Source: CAMFLJ01 sp965279255 (GTDB taxonomy: Bacteria; Actinomycetota; Acidimicrobiia; Acidimicrobiales; Acidimicrobilacustridaceae). Taken from it: a stretch of DNA of 64,000 nt. Numbering within the stretch: the first letter of the stretch is position 1; each line of letters opens with the position of its first letter. The stretch spans positions 3,348,001-3,412,000 of the forward strand of contig OZ257146.1 of NCBI GenBank assembly GCA_965279255.1, read 5' to 3'. The notes under the pieces are model-generated. The model was not told where the DNA came from. It worked only from the letters and a program-made list of their open reading frames with translations, and did no database searches. The translations under genes and the position numbers were made by a program. Shown here piece by piece: positions 16,247 through 24,374 of this stretch.

Positions 16247-16683
16247 AGGGCCCGACCCTCGGCTACCAGGTCGACCGCTACGAGCACTCGCTGCAGACGG
16301 CTACCCGGGCCCTGCGCGACGGCGCCCGCACCGACATGGTCGTGGCCGCCCTGCTCCACGACGTCGGCGACGCGCTGGCCCCCGCCAACCACAGCGAGCT
16401 GGCGGCGGCGATCGTGGCGCCCTACGTCGACGAGGAGACCACCTGGGTCGTCCGCCACCACGGCGTCTTCCAGGGGTACCACTACTGGCACAAGATCGGC
16501 TTCGACCGCGACGCCAGGGAGCGGTACCGGGGCAGCCCCCACTTCGACGCCGCCGCCCACTTCTGCGGAGCGTGGGACCAGCAGGCGTTCGACCCCGACT
16601 ACGACACGCTGCCGATCGAGGCCTTCGAGCCCCTCGTGCGCGAGGTCTTCTCCCGTCCGGCCAGCGGCTTCGGCGACGACTGA
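16114..16683 (+). CDS. HD-domain metalloprotein (phosphohydrolase or diiron oxygenase-like)
   Basis: The 189-aa protein carries H58, the HD pair H82-D83 (LLHDVGD), H93, H115/H116 (RHHG) and D155. This set of ligands fits an HD domain with a dinuclear metal site. Such sites occur in phosphohydrolases and also in mixed-valence diiron oxygenases such as PhnZ and MIOX. The FQGYHYW stretch (119-125) and two Tyr before H58 lean toward an oxygenase, but this is inference. GAGGGGGATGCG precedes the ATG. The stop overlaps the next start by one base (TGATG), so it is translationally coupled to the SDR and probably works with it. Confidence 0.75.
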   Translation: MATNGTFTRMDDATAEELAVVVSEAQLHLNDRVADRLLAQLDTLKGPTLGYQVDRYEHSLQTATRALRDGARTDMVVAALLHDVGDALAPANHSELAAAIVAPYVDEETTWVVRHHGVFQGYHYWHKIGFDRDARERYRGSPHFDAAAHFCGAWDQQAFDPDYDTLPIEAFEPLVREVFSRPASGFGDD

Positions 16684-17495
16684 TGAGCCCCGACCCCGCC
16701 ACCACCAACCCGACCCTCGCCGCCTTCCGCCTCGACGGCCGGGTGGCGCTGATCACCGGTGCCGGCCAGGGCATCGGTGCCGCCACCGCGGTGGCCATGG
16801 CCGACCTGGGCGCCGACGTGGCCCTCACCGCCCGCACCGAGGGCGACCTCGAGGAGGTGGCCGAGGCCGTGCGCGCCCGCGGGCGTCGGGCGCTCGTGCT
16901 CCCCGGAGACGTCAACGACCTCGACCACCTCGCCGCGATCGTGGCCGCCACCACCGAGGGCCTCGGCCGCCTCGACGTGCTGGTCAACAACGCCGGCGGC
17001 TCGGTGTCGAAGCCGTTCCTCGACACCACCGTGAAGCAGCTCGAGTCGTCGTTCCACTTCAACGTGTCGGCGGCGTTCGAGCTCAGCCGCCTCGCCGTGC
17101 CGCACATGCTCGCCGAGGGCGGCGGGTCCATCGTCAACATCGGCTCGGTCGCCGGTCGCAACGCCGGCCGGGGCACCCTCACCCACTCGCTCACCAAGGC
17201 CGCTGTGGCCCAACTCACCCGGCTCATGGCGGCCGACCTGGCACCCCGGGTGCGGGTCAACGGTGTGCTGCCGGGCGCGGTCGAGACCGCGGCGCTGCGG
17301 CGCTACGTGCCCGACGAGGTGCGCGAGCAGATGGCCGAGCGCACGGCCATGCGGCGCAACGGCACCCCCGAGGACATCGCCCGGGCCGTGGTGTTCCTCG
17401 CGTCGCCCGCCGCCTCGTGGATCACCGGCAAGAACCTCGAGGTCGACGGCCTCGCCGCCGAGGACCTCGTCCCCAAGGCCATCCCCGACGTCTGA
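16683..17495 (+). CDS. SDR-family protein with His replacing the catalytic Tyr
   Basis: The 270-aa protein has TGAGQGIG (residues 25-32), NNAG (102-105), catalytic-position S155 and K172. At the Tyr position, exactly 13 residues after S155 and 4 before K172, the codon is CAC (H168, in THSLTK). The rest of the fold is intact, including the C-terminal ITGKNLEVDG. It may therefore be a reductase with altered chemistry or a non-catalytic partner of the coupled HD protein. Start and upstream stop overlap as TGATG. Confidence 0.85.
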   Translation: MSPDPATTNPTLAAFRLDGRVALITGAGQGIGAATAVAMADLGADVALTARTEGDLEEVAEAVRARGRRALVLPGDVNDLDHLAAIVAATTEGLGRLDVLVNNAGGSVSKPFLDTTVKQLESSFHFNVSAAFELSRLAVPHMLAEGGGSIVNIGSVAGRNAGRGTLTHSLTKAAVAQLTRLMAADLAPRVRVNGVLPGAVETAALRRYVPDEVREQMAERTAMRRNGTPEDIARAVVFLASPAASWITGKNLEVDGLAAEDLVPKAIPDV

Positions 17496-17546
17496 GCGGC
17501 CGGCGGCCACGGGGGCCGGCCGGGCACGGAATCGCGGATGTGCCAC

Positions 17547-17604
17547 TAGGGTCGTTCATGCGTTCGGTCACTTCGACCGTCGCAACTAACGAAAAGACAG
17601 TCTC
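17547..17604 (+). promoter_or_regulatory. Promoter and leader of the cold-shock gene
   Basis: TAGGGT at 17547-17552 fits TANNNT. The following leader of about 45 nt is relatively AT-rich for this genome (GCAACTAACGAAAAGACAG). Cold-shock mRNAs commonly carry regulatory leaders; no specific fold was identified. Confidence 0.45.
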
Positions 17605-17805
17605 TTGACTACAGGTACCGTGAAGTTCTTCAACGCCGAGAAGGGCTTCGGCTTCATCTCTCGCGAGCAGGGCGACGACGTGTTCGTCCACTTCTCCAAC
17701 ATCCAGGGCGACGGCTACAAGAGCCTCGACGAAGGCCAGAAGGTCGAGTTCGACGTGGCCCCCGGCAAGAAGGGCGAAGAAGCCCAGAACGTCCGGGCCA
17801 TCTGA
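17605..17805 (+). CDS. csp: Cold-shock protein (CspA family)
   Basis: This 66-aa single cold-shock domain has both RNA-binding motifs, KGFGFI (RNP1) and VFVHF (RNP2). It is of normal family length and binds single-stranded RNA and DNA as an mRNA chaperone. The start is TTG, an unusual codon that may limit translation; no ATG or GTG upstream is in frame and suitable. A leader of about 45 nt precedes it and a strong terminator follows, so it is monocistronic. Confidence 0.95.
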   Translation: MTTGTVKFFNAEKGFGFISREQGDDVFVHFSNIQGDGYKSLDEGQKVEFDVAPGKKGEEAQNVRAI

Positions 17806-17828
17806 GCCCAGGTCACTCTGATCTGCGA

Positions 17829-17858
17829 GGAGCCACCGGCACCGCCGGTGGCTCCTTT
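17829..17858 (+). terminator. Intrinsic terminator of the cold-shock gene
   Basis: A perfect 12-bp stem GGAGCCACCGGC/GCCGGTGGCTCC closes an ACC loop and is followed by TTT. This is the nearest to a textbook terminator in the window. Confidence 0.88.
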
Positions 17859-17955
17859 CGCGTCCGGGCCCGAGGAGGGCGACGCCCGGCAGCGCCGACG
17901 GGCCCCACTCCGTAGGATCGTCGGTGACGGCGCGACCAGACGATGGGAGTGCGAC

Positions 17956-18273
17956 GTGGACGACCCGATCGACGACGACCCGACTCCGTCCGGCGGATGG
18001 GACGAGGTGCGGTGCCCACAGTGCTCGGTGGTCGTCCAGCCGACCTGGGACTGGTGCCACGGCTGCGGCTACGACCCCGACGGGCTGCGCGAGACGGGGC
18101 ACCAGGCCGCTGACCACCTGGGTGAGGGCATCCCGGACGACGACGACCCGCCGCCACCCCCACCGGCTCCTCCACCCCCGCCGCCTCCGGCTCCCTCGGC
18201 GGCACCCCCGCCACCCCCCGACGACGCACCCGCTCGGGGCGGGCTTCTCGGGCGACGCCGCAACCGTACGTAG
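17956..18273 (+). CDS. Zinc-ribbon protein with proline-rich tail
   Basis: This 105-aa protein has one zinc ribbon (CPQC at residues 20-23, CHGC at 34-37) flanked by acidic sequence. A run of Pro between residues about 66 and 95 and a basic C-terminus (GRRRNRT) follow. The GTG at 17956 is preceded by GGGAG, and TAGGAT at 17913-17918 is a plausible -10 box. The function is unknown; such proteins often act as adaptors. The stop codon lies within the inverted repeat at 18263. Confidence 0.65.
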   Translation: MDDPIDDDPTPSGGWDEVRCPQCSVVVQPTWDWCHGCGYDPDGLRETGHQAADHLGEGIPDDDDPPPPPPAPPPPPPPAPSAAPPPPPDDAPARGGLLGRRRNRT

Positions 18274-18279
18274 TACGGT
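18263..18279. promoter_or_regulatory. Inverted repeat upstream of the sulfotransferase gene
   Basis: ACCGTAC-GTA-GTACGGT has perfect 7-bp arms, overlaps the zinc-ribbon stop codon, and sits about 50 bp before the sulfotransferase start. TACGGT within it also matches a -10 box. ACCGTACG recurs at 21472-21479 beside the TetR gene, which could be its binder. Confidence 0.4.
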
Positions 18280-18327
18280 AACGACGTCGGGGCAGGGGGC
18301 CCCGGCGGAGACGACAGGGGGACCATC

Positions 18328-19536
18328 GTGGGGAACGACGCCGAGCTGCAGGTCGACGCCATCCTGGAAGAGTCGAGCAACCGCACCGGTGGGCTCACCG
18401 ACCTGGGCGACGACGGCGACGTCTACGTGGAGGGCCTGGGCCGCACGCTCGACTCGCTCCGCACCGAGGCGCAGCTGAACGACCTGGGCCACTTCATCGC
18501 CCGCGAGCGCATGCTCGGCCACACGGTCAACCGGCTCGGCTACGTCGACGACCGCAAGACCGACCCGGCCATCGCCGGCCAGAAGATCGTGAAGCCGGTG
18601 TTCATCATCGGCATGCCCCGCACCGGCACCACGATCCTCCACGACATCCTCGCCTCGGACCCTGCCAACCGGGCTCCGCTCACGTGGGAGGTCATGTTCG
18701 CCTCCCCGCCGCCCCGCGCCGAGACCTTCACCACCGACCCGCGCATCGCCATGGCGGCCGCCACCTTCCCCGACCGCGAGAAGGAGCTCCCCGAGTTCAA
18801 GGCCATCCACCCGATGGGCGCCGAGCTCTCCCAGGAGTGTGTCGTGATGATGGGCGAGGCGATGATCACGCCCCTCTTCCACAACCAGTTCCGGGTGCCG
18901 AGCTACCAGGACTGGGTCGACGACGAGGCCGACTTCTCCACCGTCTACGCCTTCCATCAGCGCCAGCTCCAGCACATGCAGGCCCACAACCCCGGCGACC
19001 GCTGGGTGCTCAAGACCGGCGCCCACCTCTGGGGCCTCGACCAGCTGCTCGAGACCTACCCCGACGCCCGCATCGTGTTCACCCACCGCGACCCGGTGAA
19101 GTCGATGACCTCCTACGCCAGCCTCACGACGCTGGTGCGGGGCGTGGGCAGCGACTCGGTCGACCCCCACGAGATCGCCGCCGACTGGACCCCTCGCCTC
19201 CACCGGGTGCTGATGAACGGCATCAGCGTGCGCCAGGCCAAGGAGTACCCGGACGCCCTCTTCTACGACGTGCTGTTCACCGACTTCGTGCGCGACCAGT
19301 TCTCCGTCGTCGAGAGCATCTACGACGCCTTCGACCTGCCCATGTCCGACGAGGGCGCCACGGCCATGAAGGCGTTCATCGACGACAACCCTCCCGGCAA
19401 GCACGGCGTGCACTCGTACCGCCCGGAGGACTACGGCATCGACCGCGATGCCACCCGGGAGCTGTTCGCCGAGTACATCGACCACTTCGGCCTGCCCCCG
19501 GAGGAGAAGCCCGGCGTCGACACCATGCCCGGCTGA
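18328..19536 (+). CDS. PAPS-dependent sulfotransferase family protein
   Basis: The 402-aa protein has a standard phosphosulfate-binding loop, GMPRTGTTILHDIL (residues 95-108), and a later VFTHRDPVKSM corresponding to the 3'-phosphate-binding part. It would sulfonate an alcohol or lipid with PAPS. It belongs to the same family as the gene at 13620 but keeps the canonical loop Pro. GTG at 18328 follows ACAGGGGG. A long palindrome that probably ends the transcript lies 60 bp after the stop. Confidence 0.87.
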   Translation: MGNDAELQVDAILEESSNRTGGLTDLGDDGDVYVEGLGRTLDSLRTEAQLNDLGHFIARERMLGHTVNRLGYVDDRKTDPAIAGQKIVKPVFIIGMPRTGTTILHDILASDPANRAPLTWEVMFASPPPRAETFTTDPRIAMAAATFPDREKELPEFKAIHPMGAELSQECVVMMGEAMITPLFHNQFRVPSYQDWVDDEADFSTVYAFHQRQLQHMQAHNPGDRWVLKTGAHLWGLDQLLETYPDARIVFTHRDPVKSMTSYASLTTLVRGVGSDSVDPHEIAADWTPRLHRVLMNGISVRQAKEYPDALFYDVLFTDFVRDQFSVVESIYDAFDLPMSDEGATAMKAFIDDNPPGKHGVHSYRPEDYGIDRDATRELFAEYIDHFGLPPEEKPGVDTMPG

Positions 19537-19595
19537 CCCACCGCCCGAGCTCGGCCCCGCGACCCGCGACCCGCGGCACCGCCCGTGACCACCCG

Positions 19596-19643
19596 TTCTG
19601 GCATGCGTTCTGCACCCCCTGTGGTGCAGAACGCATGCCAGAA
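19596..19643. repeat. Long intergenic palindrome (terminator-like), copy A
   Basis: Perfect arms of 21 bp beginning TTCTGGCATGCGTTCTGCAC enclose the 6-nt loop CCCTGT. It separates the convergent sulfotransferase and quinone-reductase genes. A near-identical copy is at 49621 and a related one was split by the IS at 7765/9167. It probably acts as a bidirectional terminator and belongs to a dispersed repeat family. Confidence 0.85.
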
Positions 19644-19658
19644 GCGCGAGAGGGGACC

Positions 19659-20711
19659 TCAGGTGGTGACGACGATGCGGCCGACGGTGCCGCGGTTGGC
19701 CATGGCGTCGATGGCGCGGGGCAGCTCGTCGAAGGGCACGACCTCGCCGATCACGGTGCGGATGCGCCCGGCGCGGTAGCGCTCGAGGATCTCGCCCTGG
19801 ATGCGGGCGCCGACCTCGGAGGGCACCACGTTCCAGCCCATGGCCCCCTTGAGGAAGCCCACCATGTCGGCGCTCTGGTAGTTGAGCATCACGCCGCAGA
19901 GCCGGGCGTTGGAGAGCATGAAGGTGCGGGGCACGATGAACGGCTCGTCGGCGACCTCCTTGTTGGAGGCGAAGCCCATCATCACGTAGCGGCCGTTGTA
20001 GGCGAGGCTCTTGAGCGACGCCGCCCACACGGCCTCGCCGACGTTGTCGAACACCACGTCGACGCCCTGGTTGCCGGTCTCGGCCAGCACGACCTCGGCG
20101 ATGTCGTCGACGGTGTAGTCGATGGCCACGTCGGCGCCGAGCTCGAGGCACAGCGCGACCTTCTCGGCGCTGCCGCAGGTGGCGATCACCCGGGCGCCGG
20201 CGTCCTTGGCCAGCTGGATGGCGGCCGACCCGGACCCGCCGGCGGCGGCGTGGATCAGGACGGTCTCACCGGCGGTGAGCTCGGCCCGGTCGAACAGGCC
20301 GAGCCAGGCCAGGTGGTACGGGAAGAAGAGCGCGGCGGCGTCGGGCATGGCGACCTCGGCCGGCATCTCGAAGGCGGCGACCGCGGGGCACAGGGCGAAC
20401 TCGGCGTAGCCCCCGATGGCCATCTTGGTGGTGGCCGACACCCGCTTCCCGATGAAGGCCTCGGCGCCGTCGCCCGCCCCCACGACGGTGCCGGTGACCT
20501 CCATGCCGGGGCTGTAGGGCAGCTCCGGGCGCACCATCATGTTGCCGCCGTTGATGCGCTCGAGGTCGTTGAGGTTCAACGGGATCCCCTCGACCTTCAC
20601 CAGCAGGTCGCCCGGGTCGGGCACCGGCACGGGCACCTCGTCGAGCTGCAGCACGTCGAGCGGCTGGCCGTAGCTGTGCACGCGCCAGGCCTTCATCGTT
20701 TCGTCGGTCAT
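19659..20711 (-). CDS. Zinc-free MDR-family quinone oxidoreductase
   Basis: The 350-aa protein is a medium-chain dehydrogenase/reductase of the quinone-reductase type. It has the LPYSPGMEVTGTVVGAG segment, a nucleotide-binding loop (HAAAGGSGSAAIQLAK), and no zinc-ligand Cys cluster. It reduces quinones or enals with NADPH. The ATG at 20711 is preceded by GAGGGGGAC. The TetR gene upstream runs in the same direction with a 37-nt gap, so the two are probably one operon. Confidence 0.87.
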   Translation of the reverse strand: MTDETMKAWRVHSYGQPLDVLQLDEVPVPVPDPGDLLVKVEGIPLNLNDLERINGGNMMVRPELPYSPGMEVTGTVVGAGDGAEAFIGKRVSATTKMAIGGYAEFALCPAVAAFEMPAEVAMPDAAALFFPYHLAWLGLFDRAELTAGETVLIHAAAGGSGSAAIQLAKDAGARVIATCGSAEKVALCLELGADVAIDYTVDDIAEVVLAETGNQGVDVVFDNVGEAVWAASLKSLAYNGRYVMMGFASNKEVADEPFIVPRTFMLSNARLCGVMLNYQSADMVGFLKGAMGWNVVPSEVGARIQGEILERYRAGRIRTVIGEVVPFDELPRAIDAMANRGTVGRIVVTT

Positions 20712-20748
20712 CGGTGTGTCCCCCTCGTGGTGCCCGAGCCTCGGGCGT

Positions 20749-21447
20749 TCAGGTCCCTGCTGCCACCGCCCGCACCCCGTCGACCAGGCGGTCGATCGAG
20801 TAGTCGAACAGGTCGGCGAGATCCGGGCTGGCGAAGTACGGCAGGACGTCGTCGTACTGCGCCCGGTCGGTCGGGTCGAGCGAGGCCAGCGAGCCGTAGA
20901 TCGCGGCCGCCTCGTGGTCGGGCGTCTCCAGCCCCTCGGGGCGGGACAGCTCGAGGATGATGGCACCGAGCACGGTCTGGGGGACCCAGCGGAGGGCGGC
21001 GGCGAGCGCCTGACCCTCGAGGCCGGCCTTGCGCAGGATGCGGGCGAGCACGGCCACCGCCTCGAGCAGCGCCGGCTGGAACGTGCCCTGGCTCGTCATC
21101 TCCAGCATCAGGGGCGGGTAGGCCTGGACGTGCTCGCGCAGCGATCGGCACCAGGCCCGCAGCTGGTTGTCCCACCGGGCGCCCTTCGGCACCGAGGCGT
21201 CCCACTCCCGCAGGGCCTGCTGGGCGGCCAGGGCGACGAGCTCGTCGCGGTTGCGGACGTGGGTGTAGAGCGACATCGGGCGGGTGCCGAGCACCGAGGC
21301 CACCCGCTCCATGGTGATGGGGCCGTCGGGCTCGTCGCGCACAAGGCGCAGGGTGGCGTCGACGATGTGCTCCCGGGAGAGCGTGCCCCTCGAGACCCGG
21401 GTGCGCGGCCGGCCGGCGTCGGGGCGGGTCGTGCGGGCGGCGCTCAC
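20749..21447 (-). CDS. TetR-family regulator
   Basis: The 232-aa protein has the N-terminal DNA-binding part (ITMERVASVLGTRPMSLYTHVRNRDELV) and a TetR_C-like ligand domain. The GTG at 21447 is preferred to a TTG at 21483. The palindrome CCGTACGG (21473-21480) then sits 26 bp upstream, where an autoregulatory operator belongs. The gene is divergent from the flavin monooxygenase gene and co-directional with the quinone reductase, and may control both. Confidence 0.83.
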   Translation of the reverse strand: MSAARTTRPDAGRPRTRVSRGTLSREHIVDATLRLVRDEPDGPITMERVASVLGTRPMSLYTHVRNRDELVALAAQQALREWDASVPKGARWDNQLRAWCRSLREHVQAYPPLMLEMTSQGTFQPALLEAVAVLARILRKAGLEGQALAAALRWVPQTVLGAIILELSRPEGLETPDHEAAAIYGSLASLDPTDRAQYDDVLPYFASPDLADLFDYSIDRLVDGVRAVAAGT

Positions 21448-21593
21448 GGGGCCACGTCTACCAGAGGTCCTACCGTACGGCAATCGCCAACGGGCCCGGC
21501 CAGATGTCTGACAGATCGCCGTGACCGAGCCGTCAAGGCGGTGCGCGGGCGCCGAAACACCGACCTGCTCTCCTCGGGGATCCCCCTTCCCCG

Positions 21594-21632
21594 TGGCTCA
21601 GAACGTCACCACTGGCGTGACGTACTGAGCCA
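21594..21632. promoter_or_regulatory. Long stem-loop in the leader of the monooxygenase gene
   Basis: TGGCTCAGAACGTCAC (21594-21609) pairs with 21617-21632 with one mismatch in 16, around a 7-nt loop. Flanking CCCC and GGGG could extend it. It lies 34 bp before the monooxygenase start and in the region divergent from TetR. It could be an operator or an RNA structure in the leader. There is no T-tract to suggest a simple terminator. Confidence 0.55.
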
Positions 21633-21666
21633 GAGGGGAGAACAACGTCTGGCCCCGGAGGTCCGC

Positions 21667-22968
21667 ATGCCGTCCGAGAAGTTCCACCTCGCCTGGTTCC
21701 TCAACTTCGTGGCCGACGACTGGGCCGGGACGTGGGGCCCCGGCGGCGACTCGTGGGCCGGCGACTTCTACATCGAGGTCGCCAAGGACCTCGAGCGGGT
21801 CGGCTTCGACTTCGTCATCCTCGAGGACAAGCTCATGGTGTCCGACGCCTACGGCGGGACCATGGAGCACGACCTCAAGCAGGGCATCGCCCCCAAGCAC
21901 GACCCGGTGCCGCTGGCCACCCTCATGGCCTACGAGACCAGCCGCCTCGGCGTGATCCCGACGATGTCGACCAGCTTCTACCCGCCGTTCCTGCTGGCCC
22001 GGCTGACCGCCACCATCGACCGCATCGCCCGGGGCCGTCTGGGGTGGAACATCGTGACCTCGGCCGAGGACCGTGCCGCCCAGAACTTCGGGCTCGACAA
22101 GCTCTACGAGCACGACCTCCGCTACGACATGGCCGACGAGTACCTGCAGCTGGTCACGGCGCTGTGGGAATCGTGGGAGCCCGATGCGGTCGTGCGCGAC
22201 CGCGAGAAGGGCGTCTACGTCGACCACACCAAGGTCCACCGCATCGACTTCGAGGGGCAGTTCTACCGGTCGCGGGGCCCACTCAACACCGTGCCCCCGC
22301 AGGGTGGGCGCCCGGTGCTGTGCCAGGCCGGCGCCTCGCCCAAGGGTCGGGCGTTCGCCGCCAAGTACGCCGACACCATCATCGCCATGGGCACCAACGT
22401 GGCCGACATGAAGGCCTACCGCGAGGACATCCGCGACCGCCTCGTCGGCTACGGCCGCAAGCCCGACGACTGCAAGGTCCTGTTCCTCGTGTCGCCGATG
22501 GTCGACGAGACGGTGGAGCTCGCCCACGCCAAGGCCCGCCGGTGGATCGAGGACCCGCTCTACATCGAATGGGTGCTGACGGAGATCGCGTCGATCACCG
22601 AGGTCGACTTCTCGCAGTTCGACCTCGACCAGCCCCTGCCCGAGGACCTCACCACCAACGGCGAGCGCGGCACCCTCGAGGCCTTCATGCAGCGGGGGTC
22701 GGGCAAGACCCTGAGGGAGCTCATCGGCCTCGGCCTCGTCGACACCATCGAGCTGATCGGCACCCCGGACACCGTCGCCGACCGCATGGGCGAGATCATG
22801 GACGAGGTCGGCGGCGACGGGTTCCTGCTGACCTGTCCCTCGGGGCGGCTCAACCGCCGCTACATCGCCGAGATCACCGACGGCCTCGTGCCGGCCCTCC
22901 AGCGCCGCGGGCTCACCCGGACCGGCTACACCTACGAGAACTTCCGCGACAACCTCCTGGAGTTCTAG
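21667..22968 (+). CDS. FMN-dependent LLM-class monooxygenase (NtaA/SnaA/DszA type)
   Basis: This 433-aa luciferase-like monooxygenase shows the NtaA/SnaA/DszA pattern: FHLAWFLN near the start, DRIARGRLGWNIVTS (residues about 118-132), and a late TPDTVADRM segment. Such enzymes use reduced FMN and O2 to oxidise sulfones, aminopolycarboxylates or similar compounds. GGAGG precedes the ATG. The stop overlaps the start of an FMN reductase gene, so the pair forms a two-component monooxygenase. The substrate cannot be read from sequence. Confidence 0.9.
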   Translation: MPSEKFHLAWFLNFVADDWAGTWGPGGDSWAGDFYIEVAKDLERVGFDFVILEDKLMVSDAYGGTMEHDLKQGIAPKHDPVPLATLMAYETSRLGVIPTMSTSFYPPFLLARLTATIDRIARGRLGWNIVTSAEDRAAQNFGLDKLYEHDLRYDMADEYLQLVTALWESWEPDAVVRDREKGVYVDHTKVHRIDFEGQFYRSRGPLNTVPPQGGRPVLCQAGASPKGRAFAAKYADTIIAMGTNVADMKAYREDIRDRLVGYGRKPDDCKVLFLVSPMVDETVELAHAKARRWIEDPLYIEWVLTEIASITEVDFSQFDLDQPLPEDLTTNGERGTLEAFMQRGSGKTLRELIGLGLVDTIELIGTPDTVADRMGEIMDEVGGDGFLLTCPSGRLNRRYIAEITDGLVPALQRRGLTRTGYTYENFRDNLLEF

Positions 22969-23477
22969 TGCTCGTCCGTACCACCGTCGTCGTGGGCAAC
23001 CCCAAGGCCCGCTCCCGCACGTCCACCGCCGCCGCCGAGGTCGCCGCCTTCGTGGCCGACCGGCTCGGCGCCAGCCCCGAGGTCACCACCGTCGAGCTGC
23101 CCGACCTCGGGCCCGGGCTCCTGGGCTGGGGCGACCCGGCGGTGGCCGAGGCCGTCGCCGCGGCCAAGGGCGCCGACCTGCTGGTGGTCGCCTCCCCCAC
23201 CTACAAGGCCACCTACACGGGGCTGCTCAAGCTCTTCCTCGACCAGATCGGCGCCGACGACCTCGCCGGTGTGGTCACGGTGCCGGTGATGGTCGGTGCC
23301 GGGGCGGGCCACGCCCTCGCGGTGGAGACCCACCTGCGCCCGGTGCTGGTCGAGCTCGGGGCCACCATGCCGACGAGGGGGCTCTACCTCCAGGAGTCCG
23401 AGCTCGCCGACCTGACGCCGGTGCTCGAGTCGTGGTGGGGCCCGGCCGAAGGCCCGGTGCGCCGGCTGCTCGGCTGA
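22968..23477 (+). CDS. NAD(P)H-dependent FMN reductase
   Basis: This 169-aa flavodoxin-like reductase has a phosphate-binding N-terminus VVVGNPKARSRTST and the family segment VVASPTYKATYTGLLKLFLDQI. It is of the SsuE/NADPH-FMN-reductase type. The GTG shares its G with the preceding TAG stop (TAGTG), giving translational coupling to the monooxygenase it should feed with FMNH2. It is convergent with the crotonase gene, with 7 nt between stops. Confidence 0.9.
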   Translation: MLVRTTVVVGNPKARSRTSTAAAEVAAFVADRLGASPEVTTVELPDLGPGLLGWGDPAVAEAVAAAKGADLLVVASPTYKATYTGLLKLFLDQIGADDLAGVVTVPVMVGAGAGHALAVETHLRPVLVELGATMPTRGLYLQESELADLTPVLESWWGPAEGPVRRLLG

Positions 23478-23484
23478 CGGCGGC

Positions 23485-24291
23485 TCAACCCGCGTCGGGT
23501 GCGGGCCCGGTGGTGGCCCGGCGGTAGGCCTCCATGTAGGCCAGCACCTCGGGCGACTGGTTGAGGCGCATCTGGGCGTTGATCTCCAGCGCCACCGCGG
23601 CACCGAGGCTCGACGTCTGGGTGTTGTGCCAGAGCACGTCCTTGGTCGTGCGCAGCCCCGCCCCGGTGTAGGTGGCCATGCGCCGCCCGTAGTCGAGCGC
23701 GGTGTCGATCAGCTCGTCGTCGGGGAGGACCTTCGACACGATGCCCATCTCGGCCGCCTCGGCACCGTCGATCTCGCGGCCGGTGAGGATCAGGTCGAAG
23801 GCCCGGGCGTTCCCGATCAGCCGGGGCAGCGTGTAGGTCATCCCCATCTCGCAGCCCGACAGGCCGGTGCGGATCGACGCCGAGCAGAACCGCGCCGACA
23901 CGCCGGCGAGGCGGATGTCGGAGCCACACGCCAGCGCCATGCCCCCACCGAAGGCGGGCCCGTTGACGGCGGCCACGATGACCTGCGGGGTGCGGCGCAG
24001 GTGCTCGATCAGGTTCGAGACGAACGCCTGCCCGTCGGCCGCCGCGTCCATGTGGGGGTGGGTGCCCGGCTCCGGCGGCTGGCCCCAGTCCTTGAGGTCG
24101 AGGCCCGCGCAGAACCCTCGGCCGCTGCCGGTGAGCACGATCACCTTGCAGGCCGGGTCGGCCCCGACCTGGTCGAGCGCGTCGTGGAGGTCGGCGACCA
24201 GGTCGAAGCTGATGGCGTTCAACCGCTCGGGCCTCGCCAGGCGCACCATCGTGACGTGCGGCTCCAGCGGGATGATCTCGACGGTGCTCAT
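23485..24291 (-). CDS. Crotonase/enoyl-CoA hydratase-like protein, non-canonical active site
   Basis: The 268-aa crotonase-fold protein has the CoA-binding RPERLNAI and GRGFCAGLDL segments and the oxyanion GGG loop. The two Glu of a true hydratase are absent: GGGMAL replaces GGGCEL, and ASIRTGL replaces the PEVxLG element. An acidic residue in GCEMG aligns by eye with the catalytic Asp of dienoyl-CoA isomerase. An isomerase or other CoA chemistry is therefore more likely. GGGAGGAG precedes the ATG. A close paralog lies at 61956. Confidence 0.85.
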   Translation of the reverse strand: MSTVEIIPLEPHVTMVRLARPERLNAISFDLVADLHDALDQVGADPACKVIVLTGSGRGFCAGLDLKDWGQPPEPGTHPHMDAAADGQAFVSNLIEHLRRTPQVIVAAVNGPAFGGGMALACGSDIRLAGVSARFCSASIRTGLSGCEMGMTYTLPRLIGNARAFDLILTGREIDGAEAAEMGIVSKVLPDDELIDTALDYGRRMATYTGAGLRTTKDVLWHNTQTSSLGAAVALEINAQMRLNQSPEVLAYMEAYRRATTGPAPDAG

Positions 24292-24360
24292 GGGGCTCCT
24301 CCCGGCCGACGGCCTCGCGGGTGCGCTCAGGATCCCACGCACGGCGCCGACCGTCCGGCC

Positions 24361-24366
24361 TAGGGT
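24361..24366 (+). promoter_or_regulatory. -10 box of a likely leaderless promoter
   Basis: TAGGGT fits TANNNT and lies 8 nt before the ATG at 24375, with no Shine-Dalgarno between. Transcription would begin at or beside the start codon. Confidence 0.6.
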
Positions 24367-24374
24367 CGCCGCCC

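Noticed and set aside
18150..18240. C-rich run that looks like a simple-sequence repeat
   Set aside because: It is the proline-rich tail of the zinc-ribbon protein, read in the coding frame of that gene.
19596..19643. Palindrome considered as an integron attC site or IS end
   Set aside because: No integrase gene, no core site, and no gene-cassette arrangement; the arms are simple perfect complements, better explained as a terminator or REP-like element.
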